From contig CM043959.1 in the NCBI GenBank assembly GCA_014529385.2, forward strand, positions 3,698,358 through 3,762,357: DNA of 64,000 nt, given 5' to 3'. Under the pieces are notes generated by a model that saw only the letters and a list, made by a program, of their open reading frames with translations, was not told where the DNA came from and ran no database searches. This DNA comes from Adiantum capillus-veneris (taxonomy: Eukaryota; Streptophyta; Polypodiopsida; Polypodiales; Pteridaceae). Below, in pieces: positions 35,185 through 47,340 of this stretch; positions within the stretch are counted from its first letter, which is position 1, and every line of letters begins with the position of its first letter. A program made the position numbers and the translations under genes.

Positions 35185-37600
35185 TCAAAGAGAGTAGAGA
35201 GGCAATCTAGAGTCTAAATGAGCTCTTGAATAAGCATTAAAAATAAAGTTTAGAAGCCTATTATATAAGCATTAATAGATGATTACATCATGTTGGTGAA
35301 ATGTCACCATAAACAACATCATCCTTGGTCAAAAGTAAATGTATGTTATCACATAGTATATCACATGATCTATGCCACAAGGTACACATAAAGAAGCATA
35401 AAAACATACGCCAAATTCCACAATCCTCTCCTTAGGGTTTGGGCTATGAAAAGTGATACATTGTCATAACACGTTCAAATGACAGAGAAAAAATAAGTAA
35501 CATCCTTGATGCACGAGACCATCCCCAATTCAACACATAAAGCATCTTTAATCCAAGTGACAAATTGTGAAAATCTCTGCTTAAACAATGTATGTAACAT
35601 CAAGACCAAGGTAATCCAAGCTATTTCCGACATGAAGCTACTACATGAGGTAAAAGGGAAAAAAAAAGAATACCATTACTTTCATAGTTGCAAGGGATGT
35701 GATTGTTTGTTGGTGTCGATTTTTTTTTCTTCTTCTGCTTTTGCTCATAATTTTCTCAATGTTGTTGTTGCTTCCGCTTAGCTCAACCATGCTTTTCTGT
35801 GATAGCTCCACTTTCTTCTTCTGTTTGAAGATATTTGGGATACATGTTATGTTATGGATATCACCTCTTTGCAAAGAGGTTAGGCGCATATGTGTGTGAT
35901 CCATAGAATACAAAGCCTCCTATATTTTTAATGTTTGTATTCAATGAGTGAGGAGTGATGAAAACGGGTCCAAAAATATCCTTTTGAAGGATGAACAATT
36001 CCAAAAACCCCAACTTTGCTTGTAGAATTAGTTACCTCCAATTCTTGTGTTTTGGTTGTGAGGAGCGCATGGGAAGGCCCCCTTACATAAACAAAGCTCT
36101 GGGTCAGATGGTGGGAAAGATCTCTTGATTGGAACTAACCTTGGTGGGCTCCTTTGTTAAGGTCATGGAAATGAACCTTGTGCAAACTTGATAGACTTTA
36201 GAAAGGATTTTGAATAGCATGTGAAAGATCCCCTCCAATGGACCCAAACCCTTTCTAAAATGGAGTCTGCAATCACTTTGAAGTCCATCTCCACCTTTAT
36301 CTATCAAAAAGTAGAGCAAGAAAGCCTTGAACACAACTACACATGCCTAGTAATAGACTCAAAGGCAATCTCACACATAAAGTTATGACCACTATTATAG
36401 CAAAGAATGAATTAATACTTGAATAAGCTGGGGATCTCAAAATGGAATTTGAATATAATTGTTCAAAAAATCTTGAAAATCATAACAGACACACAAATTG
36501 AACCTTGATATGATGTATGGGCGTATTAGAGGGAAATACACTACTTGAAATTTATCCTTTGATGTAGGAGCACATTCCATCAATCAACTAAGTGATTTTT
36601 GTAAACCTTCCCAACGTGTAGAACATCAAAATGAATGATTCAGGGCATATGGCCACATGCGATACCATCACACTACAAGAGCTTGTTTACCCCTTTTGGA
36701 TTAGAGATGGTGTGGACTTGTACTTTATCAATAAAACATTGCTGGATCGAAAAATAGCACTTATTATAAATAAAAGAGAAGAATTATACAAGGGGGGCAT
36801 TATCAAGGTTTATAGGGATGCCGCTAGTTAGCCACTCCGACAAGAATGTGTTATGCTTAGAGGTGAAAATCAAATTCCTCAATTTCACAACAAGTTTCTG
36901 AAGATGAAGGCCCATAACTAAACTTATTGTTTCTAAGAGTGGCATTAAGAAAAGGAGAAGAAAAGATTAGGGCTCTTAGTTTCCAATGTACCAAGAGAGC
37001 TTCAAGTTTCAAAGAGATGAGTTGGATTTCTTGAATGTAATTGACCCTTCCATCTATGTTGCTCTCTAGATGCCTCACTTGCGTGCATCTCTATCTACGT
37101 TTTGTGAACAAGCATGGTAATAGTGTACATCATCACCTAATCACAGCAATACATAAGAAGCTTAGTACAATAAGGTGCACAATTTTTTCATGCACACTTT
37201 CACACCATTTGCGCCTTAAAATGTGATAGAAATGAAAGCAAAAGAAAGTCACTGAGTTGTTTATTTTTGAAAGAGTTGATGAAAAATTGAGGCTATTACT
37301 TGAAATCATGTATATCATTGGTCTCTCAATCCCCCTCTCCCCATATTACAAAAGCATGTTCCTCTTTGATAGATCAAATTGTATTCAACCATATACATGC
37401 TTGAGCCTATTCCCTTTACGTGCAATCTATGCCATACCAACCATTTGGCTTAGCTCCTACTCCCTTAGATGTGAGACTTGACATTGAGGCACTGTAGAAG
37501 AGCCCCATTTTGTATACACATTATGTCCTTTGAAAATTTAAGAGTGTGAGCATCATACCCTATGTTGGCGTGTGTGACACAACTGCACCAACAGAGTGAG
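34668..37600. other. Unrecognised sequence with microsatellites
   Basis: Includes a pair of related segments 'ttgagaatattgata(g/a)(t/g)tatag' (near 34787 and 34902) and a (GT)n-(GA)n tract at 35092-35183. Several frames of 60-90 residues on both strands (for example 35506-35781 plus, 36104-36334 minus, 36631-36831 plus) have stops nearby and resemble no family I know. Probably decayed retroelement DNA. Confidence 0.4.
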
Positions 37601-37842
37601 AAATCTCTCTAGTTCAGAAGTCTAAAATTTTACATCACTGCTTAGATCATTAGAAGACTCTCTCCCAACGAGTCTTACCATACACCGAGCGACATTTTTC
37701 GAGCGAAACAAAATCCGAGCGAACAGCTATATGACATGGACCCATGTTGTCTTATGTGGTGCAGTTTAAACCCCATCTTCAACATCAAGGATGAACCAAA
37801 GGGGGACATGCTACCTAGGGACCATGCCTATAGTTTTCTTCT

Positions 37843-37888
<46 letters not shown>

Positions 37889-38766
37889 CATAGCATATGG
37901 AGAACCACCTTCAAATCCTAATAGAGTAGTGCTAAGGTGGAAGCTACTAGAGGAGCAGAGCAAGCCCCAAGGTGCAGTGATGCATTGGCTAGATAAGGCG
38001 TACGTGTGGGTGAGGGTTATTAGTTAGGAAAAAAATGAGCAGGAGAGAATCTTTATAGTATGTATAGTATCTAGCTCTTATAATTGAGAGAAACAGATAA
38101 TGAGGACATTGAGAAGAGAGAATAACAGCTTGAGAAGAGCGATTTGTGGAGGTGATAGCCAGTCATTTGTAGATGAAAAGGAAAAAGTTGGACTCCACCC
38201 CTTGTCAGAGGGATGGCCTCGTACCCTCGACCAAGTTCTCAAAGTAGCGACCAACTAAAAAAGTGCATGTGGGAGTTCATTTCAGAGGCAGCGAACCCTA
38301 ATAGAAAACGTCTAAGTTGGAGGTTTAACCACTTGGGCTACTCCCCTTCACTAAAAAAAATGTGGAGCTTTGGTTTTCAAGTCAAGTGTGACATAAGCGT
38401 TAATGGCCGTTTACAAAAGGAGAGTGGGACAGGAGTCCTAGTGTGACAAGGGACTTAGAAGCCATTCTAAAATACGAAAGTGAACGGACTTTTTTTTTGA
38501 AAACTTTTTGATGTGTATAAAAAAGTTAAAAAGATAAAAGTGAGACTCTCTAATTATTAAGAAAAACCCACATCTAGTGTATTTTAACCAATTGAAATTG
38601 TAAAATCTTTGGTAGATTTTGAGCTTGCCTTTAATAAAACCAAAAAATTTACACAAGATTTAGTGTCATTGCTGGAAAAAGCTTCAAATTTTGACCTAAG
38701 AACTAGGAGAAATCCAATTTTGCCATTATTTTCATCGGTTAGGGAAAATATATTTTCTAACCCTCT

Positions 38767-38799
<33 letters not shown>

Positions 38800-39729
38800 A
38801 GTAGAAATTTGTTTTTCCTTAAAGGGTGTGCCCCACGTGCAATACCTTTGAGGGAGATATTTAAAACAAAAATGCATTGAAGAGATTTATAAATGGATTT
38901 AGTACAAAGAGAGAGATAGTTAAAAGAGAACTCTATACACTTATCCAAAACATAGAATCTCTCTCAAGATCCCATTCGGAACTGGCTGGCTGCCTCACCA
39001 CTTTAAAAGACACGCAACAATTTTCCATCGACAATTGATCACAAGACATTGCGTTCACTAAGGAGAAATCGTTGGGCTGAGACATGCCATGCAAACAACG
39101 ACCTAGTTGCTAACTATTCGAGCTTGTTTATATTTTAAAAAAGGCCTTTGTTGTTGCCTCCCACTGTGCACGGCCATGTTCCAGCACTCAAAAACACTTG
39201 GAAAATTCTCAATCCACCACCTGTAGTTTTGATCTTGGCTCGCCACTTGCCACCTCGATTTTCTTTTCCTCTTTCAATTCCCAAAGCATCCATCAAGAGT
39301 CTTGCTCAAAAAAATGGGTCCTCCCCTACTCACTTTAGATGGAATACATATTGCTCCTACTTGCTCCACTCTGTTTACATGGAATCTTCTCAGGATTCTA
39401 GTGATCGTCGCCTTGCTATACATAAGAGAGATTCTAAAACCATGGAGTCATTCACCTTGAATCAAACCCATCACCATGGCGGCCAAGTACATAGCCTTGC
39501 CATGTAAACCGTTTGACTGTATTGCTCACGTTGCCTACCATTTTCCCCTTATGATATAAATAAGTGCATGAATATATGTCTTCGTTTGTTTGCGCGCTAA
39601 GTGTCCTGCAATCGTTTCCTCCTACCAAACCTCATAGGGATTGACGTATGGCTACGATTGTGTGGACGTCGTGATTTGTTTTCTTCATCTCTTAAATCCC
39701 TATGCTATCGATGACGAGCACGCACTCTA

Positions 39730-39768
<39 letters not shown>

Positions 39769-39869
39769 CTTTCGTGCCATCTTTTGATTTGCTTTTAATT
39801 TCAAAGCTTATATTAAGATCTTTCAATATTCCTATAAAACTTCAAGAAGTCTTTTAATAAACCTCCTAA
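37601..39869. other. Unrecognised sequence with (CT)n and poly-C tracts
   Basis: (CT)n at about 37847-37882 and 38765-38799, and 35 consecutive C at 39731-39765. A 119-residue plus-strand frame at 39148-39507 is the longest and has no recognised similarity. No gene is called. Confidence 0.4.
39731..39765 (+). repeat. Run of 35 C
   Basis: Uninterrupted poly-C. The minus strand is a strong G-quadruplex former. Confidence 0.95.
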
Positions 39870-40793
39870 AGGACTACTGGATTTTATTTTTTTTTGCAAA
39901 ACTCATCATAGATGAGTGAAAATGAATTAAGAAAGGGATCCCAAACCCACACCATAGACCAACAATCCTACATACCAAAAAGTACGGGCTTTTACACGGA
40001 GCCCTAACCCGCTACAAAAGCCCATCAACAACACTGACAGAAAAATAAATGCATGCCGAAAGGGTTGGGGCCCGAGTCCCCATCACCGAAGACTATTCCA
40101 CTCTGAGTGCCACCATGTGGCCACCACTGGCACCGGTAGACCACACGCCCTAAGGAAAACAACCAGAGTACCAATCATAATCACAAAGTGACGGAAGCCC
40201 TCACCATATGGAGAGGCCATGCAACCATAGCCCAACGATGATTCCTCCATCCAAACTCCAAACCTTGGACAACACCATCGTCGGATTGACACCGTCAAGG
40301 CCGTTGTGGAGGGCCATACTTCATTAAAAAAAGCCAGCACAACCACCCGTAAAAAACAAGAACAGAGCAACAATACAACTAGTCCAAAGTAGCTCAGGCT
40401 TTCGATCCTCCACATCTACTTGCAGCTAAACAATTGGAACAGAACCCCCATAGGTCAAGCGAGCGATTTTCCTTCGAAGGAAGGACAAACAGTCGCCAAA
40501 CCATTTTGCAAAAAAACGTCTGATGTTGAACCTCTCCGGACCACCAAGGCAAGCAAGAGCATTCGGAGGTCCCTTCTAGAGCTCCCCTGACCCTGATCCC
40601 CACAACCCCTGCCATGGCACCATCCAAACTTGTAGCTCGTTCAGATTTGTGCATGAGAGACGACCTACGCCTCAAGACCACTTACCTAAGGGCTCCGCAA
40701 CCTGCATAAAGTTGCTAGAGCTGCACATCTCGACGCCAGCAGAAGAGGGGAGGAGCCATCACAATAGACCATTCGTAAGCATTTAGGACTACT
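39870..40793 (-). mobile_element. 5'-truncated LINE with 9-bp target-site duplication
   Basis: AGGACTACT occurs at 39870-39878 and again at 40785-40793. Just inside the left copy a T-rich stretch is the poly-A tail of a minus-strand insert. The insert end reads, on its own strand, ACTCATCTATGATGAGT then TTTGCAAAAA, a hairpin followed by the tail, as in plant LINE 3' ends. The insert is about 0.9 kb, so only the 3' part was copied. Short Trp/Val-rich minus-strand frames at 40083-40681 carry no intact domain. Confidence 0.75.
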
Positions 40794-41012
40794 TAAAGAC
40801 TTAAAGAGAGTTTTCTTTTAAATTAATAAAACCCACCCTAATGGATCTGCGCACGCGCATATCCATTTAGGGAGGCTTTTGTTTTCATTAAAAACAGAAA
40901 AGTCTCTCTTTAATAAACCTCCCTAAAGGACTCCTTAAAGACTTAAAGAGAGAGTTTATTTTGACACAAACAAAAGCCTTTTTTTTTCCAAAAAAACTCT
41001 CTCTAAAAGTAT
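40794..41012. mobile_element. Foldback / MITE-like element interrupted by the LINE
   Basis: The sequence folds on itself. The left arm TTAAAGAGAGTTTTC..CCACCCTAATGGAT (40801-40846) pairs imperfectly with ATCCATTTAGGGAGG..GAAAAGTCTCTCTTTAA (40860-40913), with a TGCGC-ac-GCGCA tip at 40848-40859. A second hairpin uses CTTAAAGAGAGAGTTT (near 40940) and AACTCTCTCTAAAAG (near 40998). The related piece 'ttttaataaacctcctaaaggactac' at 39853-39877 lies on the other side of the LINE, so the LINE landed in this element. Confidence 0.5.
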
Positions 41013-41019
41013 TGATAAG

Positions 41020-42917
41020 GGAGAGTGAGGAGTAGGGCCTGTGGATTGTTAGGGTTTTCCTCAGCGTGCGAGCAAAGTAGAGCAAGAGGGCTCCAAGGTT
41101 TTCTCTACGATAGGGGATGGGTCTCTGCACTCTATGGAGCCATGTGCGAGGGTGGGCTTGAATCCTCTATGGAATGAGCTACAGGAGTGTGTCTCAATGG
41201 GGGGTCCTCTGTCGTATCTCCCTTTGCTTCATCTTGTCCTCTCCATTTCCCTTGGATTTTTGGCAGCAGGAGTGGTCTTTCTCCCACCTCTCCTTCAAGA
41301 GGAATCCAAAGATCTTGGTGTTACTCTATCTTCTGTAGGTCAACAACAATTGAGTTGGTGGCCATGTCTCATTTTTTGGTTTGTATCGGTGATGGGACAT
41401 GGTTCCCCCCTTCTGTGGTTGTAGATCTGTTTGTCCCTGCTTCGACGGACCCTTTAAGTGGTGCAAGGCTCTCCCAAAAAAGCATGCCTCTGCAGCCATC
41501 TCCTTCTTTGCAGTGAGCCTCATGACAGGGTTCTTAGGGTGGTGCATATAGCTCTGGTTGGTTATGGCAGTCGTCTTATTCTACCTCAGCTTTATTCGGT
41601 GATTTCTCTTTACATGATGTGTGCTAGTGGTAACAACACATTCATGGTGTCACCTTGGGAGGCTACTAGTGGTGATGGGGACGTTGGGCCTCACCCGTTT
41701 GATATGTTTTCCTTCTTCTGCTCCTATAAGGGTTATGTACTCGTATTTTTTTGGGTGGCTCCCATAATAGCTAGTGTAATGCGTCTCTTTTGAGGTGTGG
41801 TAAATGGAGGGTGAGTGTTGTTTGGGGTGGCAACTCATGCATAGTCAGTGGGAGCCTCTTGGTTGCCTCTATCAATTTGCTATGTATTGTCTCATGTGGT
41901 TGCTGGGATTTCATGGCTCATTTTGAGTATGACTTTTATTGTAATTATTTTTCCTATGCTAATATATATACTGTTCACACTTGTAAGTACTGCCCCCCAA
42001 AAAAAAGACTCTCTCTTCTTGTAGTGAATGCAAAGTGACTAGGATTTTGTACTAAATGCAAAAAGTGAATGTTTTTTTCATTTTGAAAGTTCTTAAATGT
42101 GTTAAACAACCCCCCCCCCCCCCCCAAAACCCAAAAAAAAAAAAGGATTACGAATGTTGTAGCGATGATAGCTCCCAACACCTTGTTTGCGAGAGGTTTA
42201 GAGTGGGGGCGCTCTATTTTTGGCCTTGGGGGAGACCTCACTTCCCACCTCTCCAAGGGGAGTATCTTCGGTTTGTGGACTCGGTTCTAGTACACGTTGT
42301 GGTGGTTTCAAAGATGTTGGGATTGGCAAGTCTTTCTCATGCTCGTTGCTCCATCGTGTCTCCGTTCAGGATACATGTACTTGGCTATACTTAGATTGCA
42401 GGTGGGTCTCCTCTTGAAAGGGGTGACTCCTCGATGGCACTACCCTCGGCACGGTTTGCTCTAATGGTGTTTTTTATTGTTCCTTTGAAGTGTTCCATCC
42501 TTTGGGTGATGTTGTTGATCTTGATTCTAGGGTTATTTTTGGTGGATGGCCCTTTGGCAACCAGTGACGGAGTGTTCGCTCTCCTGCCTCTTTGCGGTAA
42601 TAGGTGTGTTGGTTTATGCATATGTAGTTTGTTATGGTCAAAGCCTTGGTTTGTTGAGTTGTGGTTCTTCTTCTGAGGAGGCTACTTGTTCTGTGGCAAG
42701 GGGCTTGCCTCGCATGGTAGCCAAGCAGAAGAATTATATTAGCTTTGTATTTTTTTTAGGGTGGATCCCTGTAAAGCCGTACGAATCTAGTTGTAGTTAT
42801 GGAAGCTATGTGATGGATGTACTTGTTGAACCTTGGCTTTGCATGAGCATGATATTTTGTAATTATTTTTGGCATTAATTCAATATACTCACATTCGTGA
42901 GTTTTGCCAAAAAAAAA
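41020..42917 (+). mobile_element. LINE 3' region, plus strand
   Basis: Ends with the hairpin CTCAC-attc-GTGAG (about 42888-42901), then TTTTGCC and an A-run ending at 42917, the same tail plan as the minus-strand LINE at 39870-40793. The 1.9 kb before it are G/T-rich with several overlapping frames but no recognisable reverse transcriptase, so this is likely 3' untranslated and decayed sequence. A run of 16 C lies at 42110-42125. The 5' border is a guess. Confidence 0.5.
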
Positions 42918-42957
42918 TCCCTCAAAGGGTATGCATTGGTGTTGACCCTTTGAGGGA
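42918..42957. repeat. Perfect 13-bp inverted repeat, 14-nt loop
   Basis: TCCCTCAAAGGGT (42918-42930) and ACCCTTTGAGGGA (42945-42957) are exact complements, directly after the LINE poly-A tail. Confidence 0.9.
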
Positions 42958-42974
42958 ATTTTGTTTACTATACG

Positions 42975-42977
42975 ATA

Positions 42978-43035
<58 letters not shown>
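42975..43035 (+). repeat. (GA)n microsatellite
   Basis: About 60 bp of GA with one AAG interruption at the left. Similar tracts occur at 43259-43280 and 43460-43510, and a G-rich run at 43571-43590. Confidence 0.95.
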
Positions 43036-43462
43036 TTGAACGAAATAATTGCAATGAAATTTTTTTATTATAAATTTTGATTCTCACCTTGTCTTTCATC
43101 ATCCAATAGTAGCTCATGACTAGCAAGGCCTCAATGTGCTACTTACACAACAAAAAGCTCGCCCTACCTCTCCACTAAAGCTACACACCATTAAGAGTTG
43201 GGTAGAAACACTTCCTGCTACCTACTCATCACATGTTTTCTAGAAGTAAGCTTAGTTAGAGAGAGAGAGAGAGAGAGAGAGTTGCCTCTCAAAAATAAAA
43301 AACTACAGCCCTTGCCCTCGACAATCTTTGCACTTGGATGGTGGTGGCACATTGGATGTGGATGTGGTGGTGGGTAGCCCCGGTGAGAAGGAGGTGGGTC
43401 TTTTTGTGTGTACACTACATCATATGAATTGTGATAGAGTCTCAAAGATGTGTTGCACATTC

Positions 43463-43513
<51 letters not shown>

Positions 43514-44591
43514 CATGAGAGAGACAAAGGGATATCACTCTATAGTCTTTGTTTATTGCATTCATCATGAGAGGGGGGGGGGGGGAGGGGGAGGAAGGGG
43601 GGTTAGAAAAAGTGGGAAAAAAATTTTGAATGGATTTTATTAAGATTCTCCCTTTTAAGAAAGGCGGGGAGGCAAACATGCAGTAGTCAATGCAACACAA
43701 CCTTCTTGCCTACAATTGAGCTTCAGTTTTGTCTTTTGGGATCTTGGTAGATTCCTCATAAAAGATACATATATTGGTCAACAAATAGCGACGAATAGGT
43801 GACAATCTCAATTTGCAACACCCTAAAATATTCACAATAGTCGGATAGTAAAAAGGTTTCCTCATGAGTAAAGAGTTGAAAAATAAGGCTTGTTGTAATT
43901 ACGTAAAGAGTTGAAAAATACTCAAATATAGTGCAAAAGTAGGGGGAGGGGAAGGTTTGCCTACATAGGAAGGCCTGCAGACAACATGTCAACAAAGTTA
44001 CACCAGTTTTGGGAAAAAATGTTTTCATAAACTTACAAAATTTCTATGGGAAATGGAAAAGTTTCTTCTAATTGCTAGCAAAAGACACAAGAAAGAAGAA
44101 GCTTAAGAGTTATCCAATGTCAGTCTTGCTAGCACCTAACTCTTGCTTAGCATATCCATTCTTAAATTAAAGCACCATCTTTAGTAGGTCAAGGACCAAT
44201 TTATTTAGTATCTCAAGTAAAGAAATGAGTGACTTACATAAATGAGTGGCCTACAAGAACTATTCGCTATGTGTGTTTTGATAAAGTGTCTCTCATTGAC
44301 TTGCTCAATTTTATCATCGCTCAGAAAAGTTTGCTCGGAGTTTGGGATTCCTCTCTCCCAACTTTTTAAAAGAAGCCTTTGATTAGCCTTTGCTACTTAT
44401 TGTATATCCAATTGCATCCACTCACTATCCACCATTCTAGCCCACTTTGTACTCATTTGCATTATTAGTCTACATATGATTTGCCACTTTTATTAGTGTC
44501 AATTATCTCTCTAATCTCTTATTAATTAGCACACTAAATCAACCATGAATAGTTCATTAATGTTTCTGCTATAATCTCAATTCCCTACATG
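43036..44591. other. Unrecognised sequence, possibly ending in a copia LTR
   Basis: No gene. (GA)n and poly-G tracts in the first 600 bp. The right end '..ccctaca' directly precedes a primer-binding-site-like sequence and may be an LTR end, but the left LTR border is not visible. Confidence 0.35.
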
Positions 44592-44605
44592 TGGTATCAA
44601 AGCTC
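44592..44605 (+). promoter_or_regulatory. Candidate tRNA-iMet primer-binding site of a plus-strand LTR element
   Basis: TGGTATCAAAGCTC, one substitution from the standard TGGTATCAGAGC, two bases after a CA terminus. The following 1.1 kb shows no clear gag, so the element is decayed. Confidence 0.45.
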
Positions 44606-45780
44606 ACGGTTTGCACCTAAGCCTATTTTTAGCGCTCTCAATAAACCTACTCCATAATCACCACTTGGGCACAAGTATGCTCCACTACCCTTTTGTGATT
44701 AGAAGAGGAGGAAGTTGCATTTAGTTTTGGTTTCTTGCATAATCTTCATTAATCTTTGCATTTAGTGTGCTTTCACATAATTTTCCTCTTCAACTAATCT
44801 CTTCATGAGCGTGTTTTTTGTAGCATTTATTGTGTGTGGGAAAAGAGTTTGCCAAGAGATTTTTGACAACTATTTGCTTGCTCCAATCAAATTCCCCATG
44901 GGTGAATAATTGGCAAATTAAATTGCAAGGTTGGTGCATTTCTTGCTCTCTAGAGTGCCTGTTTTGCAACAACTCAGGCTTGTGTGTGTGTGTGTGTGTG
45001 TGCCTGCGCCACGCGTGAAAGCCTTGAGCAGCATTAAGGGCCACTTACCTTTTCTTTTCAAGATCCCTCAAGCCCAACAACCATTTTTGACTAGTTCTAC
45101 TCACAACTTTAGCACACAATAACCCTTCAAAATCAACAACTCTTGGTGCCAAGTGGTTGAATCCAAGCGGCTAATAGTTTCCAAACCCAGCATCTCAATA
45201 GTATCTTCTACTTGGTGGGAAATGGGCATAGCTTGCCTTGGGTGTGCAGCAAGGCAACAAGCCATCACCTGAAGTTTATACTCGGTAGTGTATGAAGCTC
45301 ATTATATCATTGGAATCAACTATAGAGAGAGCAATACAAACAAACTAGGTAATCTTCACAACAACTCAACATGGGCTTGGTCAACCAATTGAAATTGACT
45401 GCAAGGGCATCGACATCTGTGGTAAGCTGATGTATTCATCAGTCGAGCACTTCACTATTGGTGGCCATTAGCTAGTGCGGGGTAGTTCCCAGTAGAGTTA
45501 CCAATCCGATGCCATTTGTAGCATACATTGGGGAATGAGGCAAACGCTAGCTCTTGTCAAAAGACTCAAAAGCATCCCACGTTTAGATCCACAAATTGTG
45601 GAATGGGTCTATCCATGTTAACAAAATGCATACCTTGAAATCCAATCAAAAGTGCATTTGTTGCACCTTAGAAAAGAAAGATTAAAAGAGGTCAATAGCC
45701 TTCCCTACAGAAAGAGGTCCTTGTTGGTAGACTCTTGGATGCACTCTCCCACATCTTCCTCCCACTTTGCTCTATGATAG
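44606..45780. other. Unrecognised sequence after the candidate primer-binding site
   Basis: Short broken frames without family resemblance, and a (GT)n tract at 44981-45001. Confidence 0.4.
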
Positions 45781-45805
45781 ATGAGTGGAAGGTGTGAAAG
45801 TGGCT

Positions 45806-45837
<32 letters not shown>
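45806..45837 (+). repeat. Run of 32 G
   Basis: Uninterrupted poly-G, a strong G-quadruplex candidate on the plus strand. Confidence 0.95.
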
Positions 45838-45838
<1 letters not shown>

Positions 45839-45849
45839 CATTTTTTTTC

Positions 45850-46382
45850 CCTCAACGAGAAGATTTTATGAGAAGTTGGCCTTCTTTGAGCAATGGGTTG
45901 GCCATCTCAACAAAATTTGGTCCAAAAAGTGGAGTAGGATCAAATGAAGCAGGTGTTGGAGAACATCTGGTACTCTAAATGCAGAGATAAGCATATTCTT
46001 TTCCCGTGGAAAATTCTTTTTTGTTTTTTTGTCGACTAGGGACAAGGCCAAAGTGAGGGGTCTTGGCGATGGAATTTACATTAGATGCAACCAACAAACT
46101 GATACCATATCCCACCTCATATGGGGATGTCTAGAGATCAAGAGCTTCAGTGGAGGAATCTGCAGATGGGTAGTTTGTCAGTCAGCACCCCTTTCTTTAG
46201 ACAAGACCTAGTGCTAGGCTCCATGCACTTGGTCAATGAAGATCTGATGCTAGAAATTTGTATAGTAAGAGCGTGATCCTGAAATCCATATGGGTTTCTA
46301 GGAAGGATATGCCAAGGTTTTTGACTATGTATTATTTTGAGTTAATGAAAATCAAAGGCAAATGAGCATTACCAAAAAAAAG
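45850..46382 (+). mobile_element. LINE 3' end with reverse-transcriptase zinc-binding motif
   Basis: The plus-strand frame 46029-46211 contains RCNQQTDTISHLIWGC, matching the zf-RVT zinc-binding motif (CxxC..ETxxHLxxxC) found after the reverse transcriptase of plant LINEs, followed by LEIKSF. About 160 bp later the sequence ends 'attaccaaaaaaaa' (46366-46382), a short poly-A tail. Only the 3' part of the element is present. Confidence 0.65.
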
Positions 46383-46899
46383 GAATGAAAAGCAAAGATA
46401 ATCAAAAGTGGACATACAAGCCTATACCAAACGAGGGGGTATTATGTGTAGACTTAGCTTTGAGGAGGTTGTCTCTCTTAGTATTACTGAAATTATATGA
46501 GTTTTTTTTTTTAATGACTACATTTTTAGAGATTTTCGCAATTGTGTAAAACTCGCTACTTTTATAGTATATGCATAGGAACTTGGAGGGTCGTTTGAAG
46601 CATTGAATGAGATAAAACTTTAGGCAGGTGCAATGTGATTAGGCCTGGTTGCTTTTAATTTGCTACAATTCTTTGGCCTAAAATTTCCATACTTTTACCA
46701 ATAGCTAGACCAGTGGTATCATATTCACTTTTCTGAATTACTTTCAAATTGGCCTTTATTATTTATTATCACGTCTGCAAACTTGACTAGTGACAACCCC
46801 CCCCCGGGCGCCTTTCCTCTTCTCTCCAGCCTTCTCTTGCTCTACTTACGACTCATCAGCCGGATTTTTGAAGATCTATTAGCTCCTTTGATGTCATGC

Positions 46900-47340
46900 A
46901 TGGAAAACGTGTATGGACAAGCAAGTTTTTGAAAACATCATAGCACCATGGATCACATTGTCACTCTTCGAGTTCTCATGGAGAAAATCTATTTGAGGTA
47001 AAAGTTATTATTGCTTTGTAGACTTCACGAAAGCATTTGATATGGTTCCTCAAGAGAATCTTTGTAGATGTAAGGAGGACATCCAAGTGCCAAGCGAGTA
47101 TATGCATACAATTGCTTGTATAAGGTGATATGTCGAGTTTGTATGGAAGAGGATATTCTTAGTTTTTTCACAAGCACTATTGGTGTCAAGCAAGCTCGTG
47201 TCTGGTGTAGTGCTCTTGTGGGCTATGCAGAACTTGTTGCCTCAGAGATGGCTTGAAGGATGCTAGATATGACCTCATCATTGAAGATGATTGTTGACAA
47301 AAAAAGGATTGTTTTTGGACGATGAGGGCTTCATCATGTA
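46900..47340 (+). pseudogene. LINE reverse-transcriptase remnant
   Basis: Translated pieces in shifting frames: MDHIVTLRVLMEKIYL (about 46946-46995), FVDFTKAFDMVPQENLCR (about 47018-47071) and GVKQA after 'ctattg' near 47185. These match the order of a LINE reverse transcriptase: DHxxTLRxxxEK, F-VDF-KAFD-V, then GVKQGCPLSP. The motif after GVKQ is lost and several stops occur. The YADD box was not found. Confidence 0.75.

Noticed and set aside
39148-39507. 119-residue plus-strand frame
   Set aside because: It begins with ATG but has no recognisable domain, no conserved neighbour and no splice or promoter signal. Kept only as a remark in the spacer entry.
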